Origin: Beroe forskalii
Lineage: Eukaryota; Ctenophora; Nuda; Beroida; Beroidae
Length of the DNA stretch: 64,000 nt
Direction: 5' to 3'
NCBI GenBank assembly: GCA_011033025.1
Contig: WFMF01000206.1
Span: 124,001 to 188,000, forward strand
Below the pieces are notes generated by a model, which saw only the letters and a list, made by a program, of their open reading frames with translations, did no database searches and was not told the origin of the DNA. Positions 34,090-47,046 of the stretch are shown in pieces (position 1 is the first letter of the stretch; every line of letters starts with the position of its first letter). The position numbers and the translations under genes were made by a program.

Positions 34090-34987
34090 AAGTATTATAA
34101 GCAGGGGTCTGGGGGCGGCAGCCCCCAGAGGCCAAAGGTCTGGAGTATAACGAAATGGCAACTCAATAGTGTTTGGGCATTGTTTCAAACTTAACAGCAC
34201 TGTTGTTGCTGTCATAAACAATCCCAATGAATATAATCATATTAAGAATCAAAGGGGCAGCAGGGGTCTGGGGGCGGCAGCCCCCAGAAACCGGAGGTCT
34301 AGAGTATTTAGGAAATGGCAACTCTTGAATAGTGTTTGGGCATTGTTTTAAATTTAGCAACACTGTCGTTGCTGTCGTAAAAAATCCCAATGAATATCAC
34401 CATATTGAGAATCAAAGTGGCAGCAGGGGTCTGGGGGCGGCAGCCCCCAGAAGCCGGAGGTCTAGAGTATAAAGAAATGGCAACTCAATAGTGTTTGGGC
34501 ATTGTTTTTCAATTTAACAGCGCTGTTGTTAATGTTGTACAAAATCTCAACAAATATAAAATCAAAAGAGCAGCAGGCCGGGTCTGGGGGCGTCAGCCCC
34601 CAGAAGTCAGAGGTCCGGAGTATAAATAAATGACAACTCGATAGTGTGTGGGCATTGTTTTTCAATTTAATAGCGCTGTTGTTGCTGTCGAACATAATCT
34701 CAATAAATATAAAATCAAAAGAGCAGCAGGGGTCTGGGGGCGGCAGCCCCCAGAAGCCAGAGGTCTGGAGTATAAAGAAACCACAACTCAATAGTGTTTG
34801 GGCATTGTTTTTCAATTTAACAGCGCTGTTGTTGCTGTTGTACAAAATCTCAACAAATATAAAATCAAAAGAGCAGCAGGCCGGGTCTGGGGGCGTCAGC
34901 CCCCAGAAGCCAGATGTCCGGAGTATAAATAAATGACAACTCGATAGTGTGTGGGCATTGTTTTTCAATTTAATAGCGCTGTTGTTC
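34090..34987. repeat. About 150-bp tandem repeat with GGGGGCGGCAGCCCCC palindrome
   Basis: Six units, each with TCTGGGGGCGGCAGCCCCCA, then a GGTCTGGAGTATAAAGAAAT-like segment and an AACAGCGCTGTTGTTGCTGT-like segment. The array resumes at about 37835-38080 after the LINE insertion and recurs inverted at 47430-47940. Confidence 0.85.
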
Positions 34988-37835
34988 ATCATCATCAAAA
35001 GAGAGGCCGGACCCGAAGGTCCGCAAGAGGATAGTCCCGGAGTGGGACTGTGCCTGCCTCTGGTCGCCGAGGCGACGGGGGGTGAGGGTGAAAGGTGATG
35101 GTGGTGGTGGGAAAATGAGGGTGTGGCTAGCGAGGGGAGAATACCTTACCAATACAATACCAGATACTTCAGAGCTATCGGAGAGATGAGTAGATGCTAT
35201 GTCACCCTGTATTGTCCGCCTCCTCTCTGTTCGTTGTAGTCTTTGGTTTGGAGTGTAACTGATCAGTGCGTCCATACTGTTGTTGTCCATGATGTCGTTA
35301 ATGGAGTCATAGTATGTCCCGAGTGTGTTGCCTCTGATTCTCATAAATGCAGGGCATTGTCCAATGAAGTGTGCAACTGTCTCCTCTGTGTCAGTGCAGT
35401 AAGGGCAGTTTGGTGTGTCAGCGTGTTATTCTGTACAAGTGTTTGTTCAGTCCTATGTGTCCTGTGATAATGGAGATAGCAGTTCGGTACCGGATACGGT
35501 TGCCTGTGTTGTTGTTAAGTGAAAAACCTTCTTCTGATGGTTACCTATGATCATGTCAGTGTGAGCATGTTTGTTGGTGATCCACCTGTCGTGGCTGAGG
35601 TTGGTTACCTTGGTATTGATTAAGTGTTTGATGAATGAAATGGGGACAAGGCTTGGTGACGGGGTTACTATCTTTGGTACCAGCCTTGGCAAGCTGGTCT
35701 GCTTTCTCGTTTCCCCAGTGTCCGATGGGCTTTTATCCATCTGACTTGGACTGTGTTGTCATGAGCTAGGAGGTGAGTGACTTGTGACAGTCTGCAACTG
35801 ATTTGTTCCTGTGGATTCTGTTGGAAAGAGCTTGGAGTGCCGATAGGCTGTCGCCCAGAAGGTGATTAGCTTGTTGTTGTGGTGTTTAAGTCTGTCAGCA
35901 GCATGCATAAGTGCTGCTATCTCGGCCTGAAAAACCGTGCAGTGATCTTTCATCTTGAAGTGGTACTCGGTTGTGTTCTCGTTGTGGGGGTCCTTGATGA
36001 CGCAGCGCCGCCGCCCACCCCCGTGGTCTGTTTTTAGAGCCATCTGTAGCAGCAAATGTTGTTGACGCTGATAAGCTTGATGTCATTGTCCAGGTTGTTG
36101 GTGAAGTCAGGAGTGAGCGTCTTGAGGGTATGTTATGTTATAGTTGCGGTCAAAAGAATAAGATGGGGTTTAATAGTGTCCCATTGGTTGTGCCCTGGGA
36201 CTTTGAGCTCAGAAATTAGGTTGTTTGATATGGTGCTATGAGCTTTAGTAGATTCCCTTTGCCGGTGGGGGCTGTTTCTAGGGTCCAATCTCCGTACCCC
36301 TATGAGCCTGACTGCTCCCTTGGCTTCACCTTTGAGGTAGTGGTCAGTGGTAATGGGAGGTATACTAGTGAGGTGTTAAGAGTGTTGTAAGGTGTGGAAG
36401 GTAGGGCTCCAGTCATATGCCTGGAGTGAGAGTCCTTGAACTCTTTCAAGTTTCTTGGTATTGGATTTGTTGTCTGTTGCCTTGATCCAGACAACAGCGC
36501 TGTATGCCAGCGCTGGTCTAATAATGGAGGTGTAAATCCACTTGCATACTTTAGGAGTAAGTCCCCATGTGGGGGCCTATGGCTCGCTTGCATTGGAAGA
36601 TAGTCCTATGCATTTTTGGTAATGTTGTCGATGTGTGAGTTAAAGTTGAGTTTGTTGTCCAGTGTTACTCCAAGAAGCTTTGCTTTACTGAGCTCAATAG
36701 TTGAGCCCATTACTTTGATTTCTCATGTAAGGTCCACTTTCTGTTCCATGAACATGACTAGTTTGGTTTTGAGAGCGCTGATGATGTTGAGTCCTTCGAC
36801 TCACACCATGTCTCAATAGTCTTGATGGTGGTCTGTGTTCTCTGCCAGATGACGTCGAGGTCATCCCCCTTCTGCTAGTGACATTAAGTCATCAGCAAAA
36901 GCCTGCAGATAGCCTGAATGTGCTTTTGCTGTGTGTACTGAAGGAGGTCATCCAGCACAAGATTCCAGAGGAAGGGTGAGAGAATGCCTCCTTGGGGCAG
37001 CCTCTTTTAATTCTGATCCTTCTTGAGGAGTTTTTTTGAGTGAGATTGTAAACATTTCTGTTAGTGACCATTCCTTGATCCAGCCATTTTAATGCTTGGG
37101 TCTAGGGGACTTGTCGATGGCTTCCGAGATAGCTTTGAAGGACACATTGTCGAAGGCCCCTTCTGATGTCAAGGAAGGTGCCTAGAACATATCCCTTATT
37201 GGCTATTCTCTTCTCGATCTTGTGGATGACTTTGTGGAGAGCTGTTTCCAGTTGAGGTGCCTTTCTTGAAGCCAAACTGCTTTTTGCTAAGTTTGTCCTC
37301 CATGCCAAGGTCATGCTGCATATGCCAAAGGATTATCTTTTCCTGTAGCTTGAGGAGAGTAGGTGAGAGTGTAATAGTGCGGAAAGCGTTGGGTTTGTTA
37401 TAGTCAGTCTTTTCCAGGTTTGGGGATGAAGATGCCGTTGGATTCGGTCCAAGGTTTGGGAACGTGCTGCATTTCATGACTTTTGATCATGATTGTCTTC
37501 ACAGCGATATTGATGTGCTTCCACGCTTGTTGAATTGTGATTGGCTGGAAGTGTGTCTGGGTCCAGCTGCTTTGAGGGGTCGAAGGACATTATTGCTTCC
37601 TTCATTCTTGTGTCACTGTAAATATTGTCTAGAAGATGTGTGTCTGGGATAGTATGGTCTGTATGAGGATTAGAGGTAGCATCATCTTTGAAATGACTTC
37701 TCTCCATAACCTCGAGTGTCTCTTCCGGTGTGGTCGTGAGGGTGCCATCTGATTTGTAGACAGATTCTAGCTTCTCTGTCTTGTCATTGCAATTTTTGAG
37801 AATTTTGTTCATTGCTGTTCATTTTGTTCATTTTG
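34988..37835 (-). pseudogene. 5'-truncated non-LTR retrotransposon with RNase H domain
   Basis: The minus strand reads, with frameshifts and stops, as a reverse transcriptase followed by RNase H. Landmarks: KPNAFRTITLSPTLLKLQEK (about 37300-37400), the catalytic AFADDLMSLAEGG (about 36870-36905), LGVTLDNKLNFNSHIDNITK (about 36610-36670), and VFQAEIAALMHAADRL of RNase H (about 35880-35930). A C-terminal RNase H points to the I/R1-type groups. The endonuclease region is absent, as expected of 5' truncation. The 3' end has a short GAT-repeat tail near 34990. It interrupts the hAT tandem array. Confidence 0.8.
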
Positions 37836-38099
37836 TTGTTGCTGTCGTACGAAATCTCAATAAATATAAAATCAAAAGAGCAGCAGGGGTCTGGGGCGGC
37901 AGCCCCAAGAAGCCAGAGGTCTGGAGTACGAAGAAATGCCAACTCAATAGTGCTTTTGCCATTGTTTTCAACCAACTCGATCGCTTCGATCTACGCAATC
38001 TCAAAATATATTGGCATTAAAAAGAACAAGAGGGGTGTGGGGGCAGCAGCCCCCAGAAGTCAGGGGTCTGGGAAATCAATTACATTGTGCCTGTTATTT

Positions 38100-38694
38100 G
38101 CTGGATAAACATATCAAGAAAGTATCTCAGACTTGCTATCAAAATCTTAGGAAGATTGGAAGAATAGGAAGTAGGTTAACTGTTAAACTGAAAACACAAC
38201 TGGTCCATTCTTTTATTCATTCAATCATTGATAACTGTAATGGTGCCTATTTCGCTATAACAGCCTCACAACTCCAAAAACTTCAAAAGATTCAAAAATT
38301 CAGCTGTGAGATATATTCTTAATCTTCGAGGAAAGGAAAGGTTTCAATCAATAACACCCTATCTCAAAGAGCTTCATTTCTTACCAGTGAAATACAGAAT
38401 CGAATTCAAACTTGCTTTTATGTTTTCAAGTGCATTAACAATGTTAGTCCTGAGTATTTATCAGATATGTTATCTCAGACAACAAAATCAGCACAGTGTA
38501 AGGGCTGATAATGACTTTTTCCTACTCAAGGAAGCCAGTGAACCAAGGTGTAAGAAAACACAAGGGGCATTCAGTTATAGTGCACCAAAAGTATGGAACA
38601 GGCTGCCTTACGAAATCAGATGCATACCTAATATTGACAATTTCAAAGTTGCATTGAAAACTTATTTTTATCGCTGTGCATTTGATGTTCAATA
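38100..38694 (+). pseudogene. C-terminal fragment of an L2/CR1-like LINE ORF2
   Basis: Reads HIKKVSQTCYQNLRKIGRIG, then LHFLPVKYRIEFKLAFMF and APKVWNRLPYEIRCIPNIDN, ending in FKVALKTYFYRCAF. These are hallmarks of the region after the reverse transcriptase in L2/CR1 LINEs. There is one frameshift near 38305. A TTA-rich 3' tail (ATT repeats at about 38838-38855) follows. Confidence 0.82.
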
Positions 38695-39195
38695 AGTTGA
38701 GACATTTTTGACCTTTAGCTCACTTTTTTAGTTTTAGGATACTTTTCAAGACTGTTTATGAAGGTTATTTGGTAGGCTTCCGCTTTGTTACTTAGAGCTT
38801 GCTCAATCATGGTTTAGCGGAATATAAGTTCATTCTTATTATTATTATTATTTAAAGCTGTAAAGTTGCTAAGGCAGTGGAGTGGTATTTGTTTCCTCTG
38901 TTTTGTTTCCTTTCCCTTTTGCTAACTATAGAAATATGGTTGATCATAATATTACAGCTACTCTGTACTGTTGTATGTAGACAAAGAATGTAGACAGAGG
39001 TATTGAAATTTAGAATATGCTTTTAGAAGTAAGAAATGAATGAAATTTTTCAACTAAATTTATTTTTGGCATCTTTAATTCATCTCAAGCATCAAATTTT
39101 CAAAAATCGCAAGCCCCCATGCACGCCCCCAAATTTCTGATGGGGGCGTGCGCACGCCCCCCGCACGCCCCCGTGGATCCATGCCTGAACCTTAA

Positions 39196-42100
39196 GAGCA
39201 TCACTATAACCTCACATGTCATTACTTAATCAACATAATTTAATATTTTACTTTAACAAGTGTGAAGTCCGCGCGTTAGTGTTTTACATCTTCGTTAGTG
39301 TTTTACACTTTAATTAGTGTTTTACTTTAGTTAGTGTTCTACACTTAACATGGCTGTCATGTAAGTTTAATTGGAGAGTGACGTCATTATCATGGTTTAA
39401 CACGGAGAACTGATGACGTATACAGCTACTCACACTGTTTACGTCTCTACATCCCTTCCCATAATCCAGTAAACTGGATTATATATAATTCAGTACGTAA
39501 CGCATTATATTATGTGTTATATTTTTCACAAATCGTGTAATGAGTGTGCTACAGTGTGAGTGTAAGTCTGTGAGGTAAAATATAACTAATTAAGTAATTT
39601 AAATTCAGTCTTGATGACGGGTAGAATGTTCGAGGTGTAGCTCCATTTAACCTATAAAATCATCCTGTACATATCAGGGACTGCGGATATCGGCAGGAAA
39701 ATCCATAATTTAGAATTCAATCATGTTGCAACTCCTGTTTTTACTTTACTTGTAAAATTAACTTCAAGATGTCTACCAAGACTTTTTGTAATGAGTTTCA
39801 ATTATTGATCAATATGCTCAATTCTCAACAACGCCCAGATCCTCAATTCTTTCAACCAGACAGAACGATCTCGCAGCCTAGTATAATACCTTTGACAAAT
39901 ACAAAGATCCTGCCTCCCCATGGTCCAGCAAACTGAAGGGTTTCTGTCGTTAACTTTGTCTGTCTACCTGTGCTCGTGAGGAAAGGAGTCTCTCTTATCC
40001 TATGAGACATTGAGACGTCGTATCACATGACCTTTCTCACCAGTTGCTTAGTTTTCTGCATTTGTAATCATTTGTCGGACAGTATCTGGAACAGGATTGT
40101 GGAAGAGTCTGTCTGGATTGACATTGTGAATTAGAATCAGAAACTTACACATACACATACACTGTACAAGCTCCATGTAATCGTACACAATACACTATAC
40201 AGGTATACAGTTTAGTCTGGCTGGTCTGAGGACTGCTACCTTACACTGGTATTCTTAATTCTACCTGAAATATACAATCTGACAGTATTACTGGAGTCTG
40301 ACAGTATATTACTGCTCACTGCTCAGTCTGACAGTATTTTACTAGAGTCTGACCGGGAGTTACTACACACAGTGACTTAATCCATAGTGACTTACTACAT
40401 TATTACATCTAGAATGTGCACTGTCAAATACTAGCAAAGTACCAAGTACAGGGCGACAACAGTGCTAATTCCTTTCCGTATCCCTTGAGAATTATTGTGG
40501 ACATGTTGATTATTAGCCTGAACTATCATAGTGTTAAGAGAGGGTTTTAAAACAACTTGTTGACTTGATATCATCTCATGGAATACCTATATCATATCCC
40601 CGTAGATATCTGGGTTGTAGAAAATATTTTCATTTTTGATAGTTATATCGGGCACTATGTATTATGAATAAATACAGTCAGAAAAGTGTTGACAGTTAAG
40701 TCCCTAAATTATGAAATTAGTCCCGTGTGTTACAAAGCAAATACAATAATGTAGACACCTCAGTTTCCTCAATGTTCTGCTTTTTGTATTAATGGATAAT
40801 TTAATATACAAATAATTGTTCTTAAACCTGGACTCCTTAAAGATTACAAAAGTAAAAATATCCTGCCTTACACAATATAAATGCTAGACATAATATTATG
40901 TTAGATAATGCTGCTAAAATATGTTTTTCAAAATATATAAATTCTTTAAACTGCGCACCGCTAAGAAGCTCCCTGTAATTTGTAGTCTTGAGACATGGGC
41001 TGTAACTTTCCCGTGTGTTTGTGTGCACAGACTGCATACTAGCACAGAATGAATACTCACGGAAAAACTGCGAGGTAAACAGTGTGGGCTCAATTTTTTT
41101 CGGTGCAGCACCTGCATACAGCGATACACTTCACTGATTGCCACAGTTCATTTGCCACAGTTCTGACCTACTGCACGATGTTTATACGAAAAATCATGCA
41201 CTGGACCAGCCACCACGATTATACAATATACATGCTACTTTGAGATTTGGTGCCCAGAAAACAAATATATTTTTGTCGTTTTCAAATTATTATTGGCACA
41301 TAGCCAATTTGAAACTCGTAATGTGTCAGACCAGAAGTTTCTCAGTTCCCTCCCAGTCACAAAGTCGGTGCTTGAAGTCGCTAAGTCTGCTCCTCGCCCC
41401 TGTCTTCCTTGCATTTCTTTGCACATTCTGTAGAGAATTATAGAGAATTCGTTACAATTCATCATGAAACTTGTTATGTATTCGACTTCCTGGTGTATGT
41501 ACACATGTGTGATGTAGCAAGCAGGGCCGCTACTCCTTTCACACATGCTTGCGATGTAGCGCAACATGCTGCTCTATACAGGTAAATTGAATATGCTGTT
41601 ACATCTCACAACATGGACTCACATCAGAGTGCATCAGATTCAAGGTGTACATCGGGTGTAAATATGTGATCCAGCCGGTATAATTCAGCATGTCAGATGT
41701 ACTTTGCATTAGGTATACAATGAACTTGATACTTTTAGTATTAATGTGCATTCAAATCACATTTAATGTACATTCAAGTCATATACACAAAGGTGCTAGC
41801 CCTGGTAACCAACCATTACTAAAGCAAGGTCCGCCTGAGCTAGAGTTCCAGCAGCAGCTAGACTTGGCTTGTTGGTGTAATCCTTATAATTATACCCTGG
41901 TGCTTATACTGTCCAGCTATTCGTCCTCAGGACTCAATCACTCATTATACACAAGCATAATTTATCATGCTGTGGTATAACGTGGGTTCTCTATTTTGAT
42001 TACACAAGCTTACACGAGGAGTAGTACAGCAATGGTTATCATGGCTCTTCAACAAAATAATTATCGTCTATGATTCGATCAAAGCATTGAATTCTTCCGG

Positions 42101-42230
42101 TAATCGCACGTCTGATCAACATAATCTATTGTCCCTACATTCTTCAAATCTAGTGGTGATCTTGAAATTTGAAAACCTTGTTGGTGGTGTTTTACCTATG
42201 TTGACTGTTCTAACGTGTCCACCTCCCCAG
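39196..42230. other. CASKIN intron, mostly unique
   Basis: Contains a TGACGTCATTATCATGG dispersed repeat at about 39373-39440 and scattered CTGACAGTATTACT repeats near 40270-40350. Open frames near 40837-41980 show no splice context or known domain. Confidence 0.5.
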
Positions 42231-42448
42231 GGTCCTGTTAAAGCACGGGTTTAACGTTAACCGGGAGAGTACCAGTGGTACTGCCCTACATGAGGCTGTG
42301 TTACACGGCAGACTGGAGGTCACCAAGCTGCTGTGCGAGCACGGTGCTGATGTAACCATTAAGAACGTACACGGACAGACACCCCTAGACGTGGCTCAGA
42401 AACTCTCTGCTGCTCACTCGGCTGACAAACTCGAGGCGATAATCCGAG
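42231..42448 (+). CDS. CASKIN: CASKIN-like, exon 6 (last ankyrin repeats)
   Basis: 218 nt, with a CACCTCCCCAG acceptor and a GTTAAG donor. It encodes VLLKHGFNVNRESTSGTALH, then EAVLHGRLEVTKLLCEHGAD and GQTPLDVAQKLSAAHSADKL. This matches Caskin [20 protein letters not shown] followed by the QTALDIV helix that caps the ankyrin array. The final G joins GT of the next exon (Gly). Confidence 0.92.
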
Positions 42449-42641
42449 GTTAAGTTTGGGAAGGTGGGGGTTCAGTACATGAGTACATGAAATATAATGA
42501 ATATCTGGTATTCTGATGTACCTGTATACAGTTGATAAATTGATGGTTCAATATTGGGTAGATTACCACCCTCTTTGCACAGGCGTGGTTTGATTTTGTA
42601 TCTCCTATCAATACACATTTGATATGCAATCAAAGGATCTA

Positions 42642-43420
42642 CCTTAGTGGTAGAAATTATGATGCGTACTAATTATGATTATTTTTGCAAAATGATCATA
42701 ATTAGTACGCATCATAAATTCTACACATCATAATTTCTACAGATCATAATTTATACTTTCTCAAAATTCGACCATTATTTAGACTTTTAGAAAACATGTT
42801 GAAACAACCAGGATGACCATGTTGCCCAAAAATTATGGTTGGCTTCAAGGCCCTTTTCACATCTTTGTAATACAACTTCAATCAGCAAATTTTCAAAATC
42901 AAAGGTTGCGGTGCTATCATATCATGGAGTTGACATGATTACGGAGTTTCACTCAACTTACTTGATACCAATAATCAAGGCCCTAACCTCCAAATAAGCT
43001 ACCTTACTGTCAGACCTTATCAAAGACCAAATTTACATTTGATCCAAAATGAAAACACCGACAGCATCGGTCGAAAACAATATGTGAATGGGGGCATGAT
43101 ATTCACATGACATTAACTTCCCAATCACCATGATGTTGAAAGTTAGCACAATTATGATGTAAATCATGCTAAAAGAAATGATTTTGTCAGAAAATAGCCA
43201 GCATCAAGTCTTATTTTATGATTTTTGATCGAATTTCGGAGGATTCTGGACAATTATGGTTTAAAGGGCCGGCTAAAATGGTAAAATAATGAAATTTCAT
43301 TCCACTGGTTGTTCGCCAAAAAGACCTTTGTTTTTATCCCAAAATTTTTTCATCATAATTAGTACCGATCATAATTTCATTCGTCATAATAAGTACACAT
43401 AATAATTTCTACCACTAAGG
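42642..43420. mobile_element. TA-flanked MITE (779 bp)
   Basis: CCTTAGTGGTAGAAATTA termini with TA on both outer sides, as at 9683-10261. Internal repeated blocks are AATTATGATGCGTACTAATT instead of the AATTAAGAAGTGTAC type. There is no coding frame. Confidence 0.82.
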
Positions 43421-45635
43421 TATTCGCTATTCAGCTGCATGTCAGAGCTGACTCTAATGAAACTCTGATGTCTCATTTGCCGCGCTTATTTTGAAATTCA
43501 ATGCGTTCTTCTGTAAGACTCAAATTACATCAATTAATCCAGATTCAGGCTTTCTCATTAATCTCCTTGAATTACTGAATAATAATGAAACAGCACAAAA
43601 ACCATGCACTCTGAATTAAGTTTTAAAATGAATTATGTTGCACGTGTGAGCAACAGATGTTAGATCACCATCATGTAACTTTACCACTAAGTTTGTGGTG
43701 TATGTTATTTAACAGTTCAATGCAATATCGAGCCACTCCTGCATTACTAGCTACAGCTGAGTCAACATTGATGCGAGCTGCTGTGTATAGGGCTATTTAA
43801 AAACTTGTGGCTAAATAAAGGACAATAAAGAAGATCGTTCTCTCAGATAGATTTAGTACAAACTATTCCCATCTTTTGAAAAATATCCATTTAGTTATTT
43901 GAGGCTTTTCCTACCTGAAAAAGTAGTTCGAATTCAATAATGGCCAGAGAAATCTGAAAATAATCTCCGATTAATTTGGTACTCAAAATATCTAAATTAG
44001 TAAATTAACTGTATAAACTGTAGTTTTATAATCTAAATTTAGTAAAATCCATTCCGTTAAATTGGCTTTCAACACTTTTGTATTTGTTTTTGCTCCTCAT
44101 GTAACACAAAATAGGTCCGTGATTCCATCATTCGCCACAGTTATAATTAAATTTTGATTAGGATACCCCTACTGTAGCCTGCTTGAGATGACGAGCGTTA
44201 AATGATATAATGTGGAATTCGCTAAAGAAATTTGAAAATTAGTAAATCAGTGTGTTTGAGAAAGGAACTTTTATATAAGAAAACAGTAAAACAGTAAGAA
44301 TTCTGATCATTTTATGTTCTCAAAGTGACAGATTTCTGATGTAGCTGAAGCTCTCAAAGCTGATAGTGGCCTTTTTAAGTTAGTTTTCATTAATATAAGT
44401 GTCTAGAGTATAATAAAGACGACCACCTTAGAATTATTTAGACGATGTCTAACTTTCAAACAAGCAGAATATGAATTCTCGGAATTGAAGAAGTGACGGG
44501 AATATTCCCTCAACTAGATTCGTAGTATACGCAGATCTCACATAATCTATGCACGTATTCGCATAATTCTGTACATCTACACACTTCTCTAAAGCTACAC
44601 AATACCCTCCACACCTTACACAGAACTTGACGCCTAAGGCCGGAATGATCACCTCTGTAGTATTGTACGGGGTAGTGAAGGAAGGGGTGTATTGGGATTG
44701 TGTGTACATGTGCTATATCAACTAATGCCTTGTATTATTATACACACACAATAGGTCAATGTCTCTCTCCCTCCCTCTCCTCTCTCCCGCAATACCTTTC
44801 CTACACTCACTAACCCAGATTTAATGAGTGATCTGATCGCGATTGTAAACCCTACCGAGTAATGATAGGCGGTTCAATGTCATGAATTTACACCTTTCTG
44901 ACATGATAATGACTACCCTAACGTAATATTAACATGCCTATATTGCAGAACTTGCCTTACATTAGCTAGTACATTATAAACTTCTCCCTATCTCTTTGGC
45001 TCTCAGACCCTGTTAATTACAGTGTAAATTGGATTTACTGTCACATTTCCCGCAATTTATGTTGGGGAAGTTTGACCCAAATTGGGATATGTAACATTGC
45101 GCACTTTCATGTCAGAGCTCGAGAAATTTTTTCTAGCTTTCTAAATGATCTAATATTCATTAAAACCTAAATTTCATTTTACTTTTATTTGAAGAAAAAT
45201 TCTCAATTCTTCCATGTTACAATGTAAATACTTCGACGCATAATCAAATTATGTGTTCGTACATAAGTTCCAATATTTAATTGGCCACTTGAGACGACAT
45301 TATTGAAATTTGCCGCTACCAACGAATTTTATACTTGAAAAAGTACATCCACGTGTTTTTCTTTCTCTTCTATGAAAGTTACTGCTTTAGAATATGTAAT
45401 TGTAGACGGATGTAATTAAGTAGTGTATGAGATTTTATTGAAATACTGAACGAAGAGGGACCCCTTGATTAAGGAAACTGAATAATATTCCATTGAATTA
45501 TTTCTAGCTCAGTCATAAATTATTCGCCCGTTTCGTGCATTTCACGAACTCGAATACTTTCTCCCGATTTCTATGTTATTATTTGTGAAATATGAGCCCT
45601 GTTGCTTTATACTCCACGCCAATTAATTGGCAGCC
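43421..45635. other. CASKIN intron, no supported feature
   Basis: Unique sequence. A minus-strand frame at 44449-44709 has several Cys (VKFCVRCGGYCVALEKCVD) but no matching splice or family evidence, so it is not called. Confidence 0.45.
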
Positions 45636-45700
45636 GAGTGACGTCATTATCATACCTTAGAATGGTAAATTGACGACCTCTAACCGCCTGTTTTCGTGCA
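45636..45700. repeat. Dispersed short repeat with TGACGTCA core
   Basis: GAGTGACGTCATTATCATAC...AAATTGACGACC...ACCGCCTGTTTTC. It lies about 30 bp before the CASKIN SH3 exon. Confidence 0.6.
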
Positions 45701-45728
45701 GAGTATAAACACTTGGTGTACGTTGCAG

Positions 45729-45880
45729 GTTTCCAGAATCAAGAAGCCCTCGTCGGACAGGCTATGGAGGACTGTGTCGCTGAACAGATTGCCGATCTGG
45801 ACGTGAAACACGGGGAACTCGTCCACATTCTGTCCAAAAACCAGGACGGGAGGTGGCGAGCTTTTGTCATCCGCGGACAG
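45729..45880 (+). CDS. CASKIN: CASKIN-like, exon 7 (start of SH3 domain)
   Basis: 152 nt, with a CGTTGCAG acceptor and a GTTAGA donor, phases consistent. It encodes GFQNQEALVGQAMEDCVAEQ, then LDVKHGELVHILSKNQDGRW. This corresponds to the Caskin SH3 start ([20 protein letters not shown]). The ankyrin-to-SH3 junction is what separates Caskin from other ankyrin proteins. The GYFP end of the SH3, the SAM domains and the stop were not found, so the gene probably continues beyond a large intron. Confidence 0.9.
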
Positions 45881-47046
45881 GTTAGATTAGAAGTCAAAAT
45901 ATTAAGTGGGAGTTTTTCTTTCGTTGTCCAAATGATTTCTCTGAACTCTTGTACTTGAAATAAGAAAGCTCGTACTTACGATTGCTCTTTATACCGCATA
46001 TGCAGTTTTCAATGACATAACTATTCCCATAGTTACGTTCTACATCAGTCATCATGGAATTCTCCACGTATTATGTTTGTGATCAATCGTTTGTGACCAA
46101 TCGTGAATTTTGACATGCACCATCGTCACAAAAAGTGAGAGAAGGTGTTCTAGCGTTTTTGTCATAAAAGTGTCAGGATTTTACAGGATTTTACAAGAGG
46201 TTCCTCTCCATTCTTGTCATGGATTTTACGGAATTTCCGTCAATTAAAGTATCAACAAAGAGCTCCCTGTGGCTTTGCGGCTTGCAATATGTCTGCTCGA
46301 TGTCACGTTCTATGTTTAAGGCGGTTCAGCTGACGTAATTTTAATTGAGCAGAGTGGACGCTTGATTACGCCCAATTGTCTACTAGCTTGATTCTTGAAT
46401 GAAACCATGTCCGTATCATGATATCAATTACAGATATTCTTAGAAATTCGTAGGAGCTTGTTCGTGTCCAGCTACGGAACGCGCCGCATGCTCTGTCGAG
46501 GATCAATAGGTACAACTCCTGTAAAATCATGACATTTTTGGGCTAGAACATCTACTGAAAGTGAAAATTGCGCGAAACTTAGCGTTACGCGCGAAAGCAT
46601 TTTACCAGAGCATTTGGTAATATCTAGATCTATGTGTCATAGAGGAACTTATACAGAAGGATTGCCAATAGTAATAGTAACAATCAAGCAGTGGAATCAA
46701 TCAGTGGTACTTTACCAAACGCATTGCTGGGACATTGCTAGTTTCTGCGAAAAATAAAAGAAGCTGATTTTGATAAATAAATCTGATTTAATAAACTGAC
46801 ATCAGGAATATTAAATATTTTCAGTTTATTTATTACAATCAGCCTCTTTTATTTTGTTGCAGACTATAATCATCATTCATCATATCAATATGCGACTAGG
46901 AACAGTGATCAATCATCATTCAGTTCAATTCAATTCAATTCAAGAAACACAACATGATACTTGCAGCGAATTTACACATAGCTTATGACATCATCCGGCT
47001 GAAATTTTATCGACAAATTTCATATCACTGCACAATTAATACTACT

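Larger units (their letters stand above)
33972..39187. mobile_element. hAT-type element carrying two LINE fragments (5.2 kb)
   Basis: The ends are CAGGCATGGATCCA and its inverse. They are flanked by a perfect 8-bp duplication AACCTTAA (33964-33971 and 39188-39195). CAG ends with 8-bp duplications are diagnostic of hAT insertion. The body is an array of about 150-160-bp units containing TCTGGGGGCGGCAGCCCCCA. No hAT transposase is visible, so it is non-autonomous. It is inserted in a CASKIN intron and has itself received LINE sequence. Confidence 0.85.

Noticed and set aside
35243-36241. Plus-strand frames over the RNase H LINE
   Set aside because: The minus strand carries recognisable reverse transcriptase and RNase H motifs, so the plus-strand frames are shadows.
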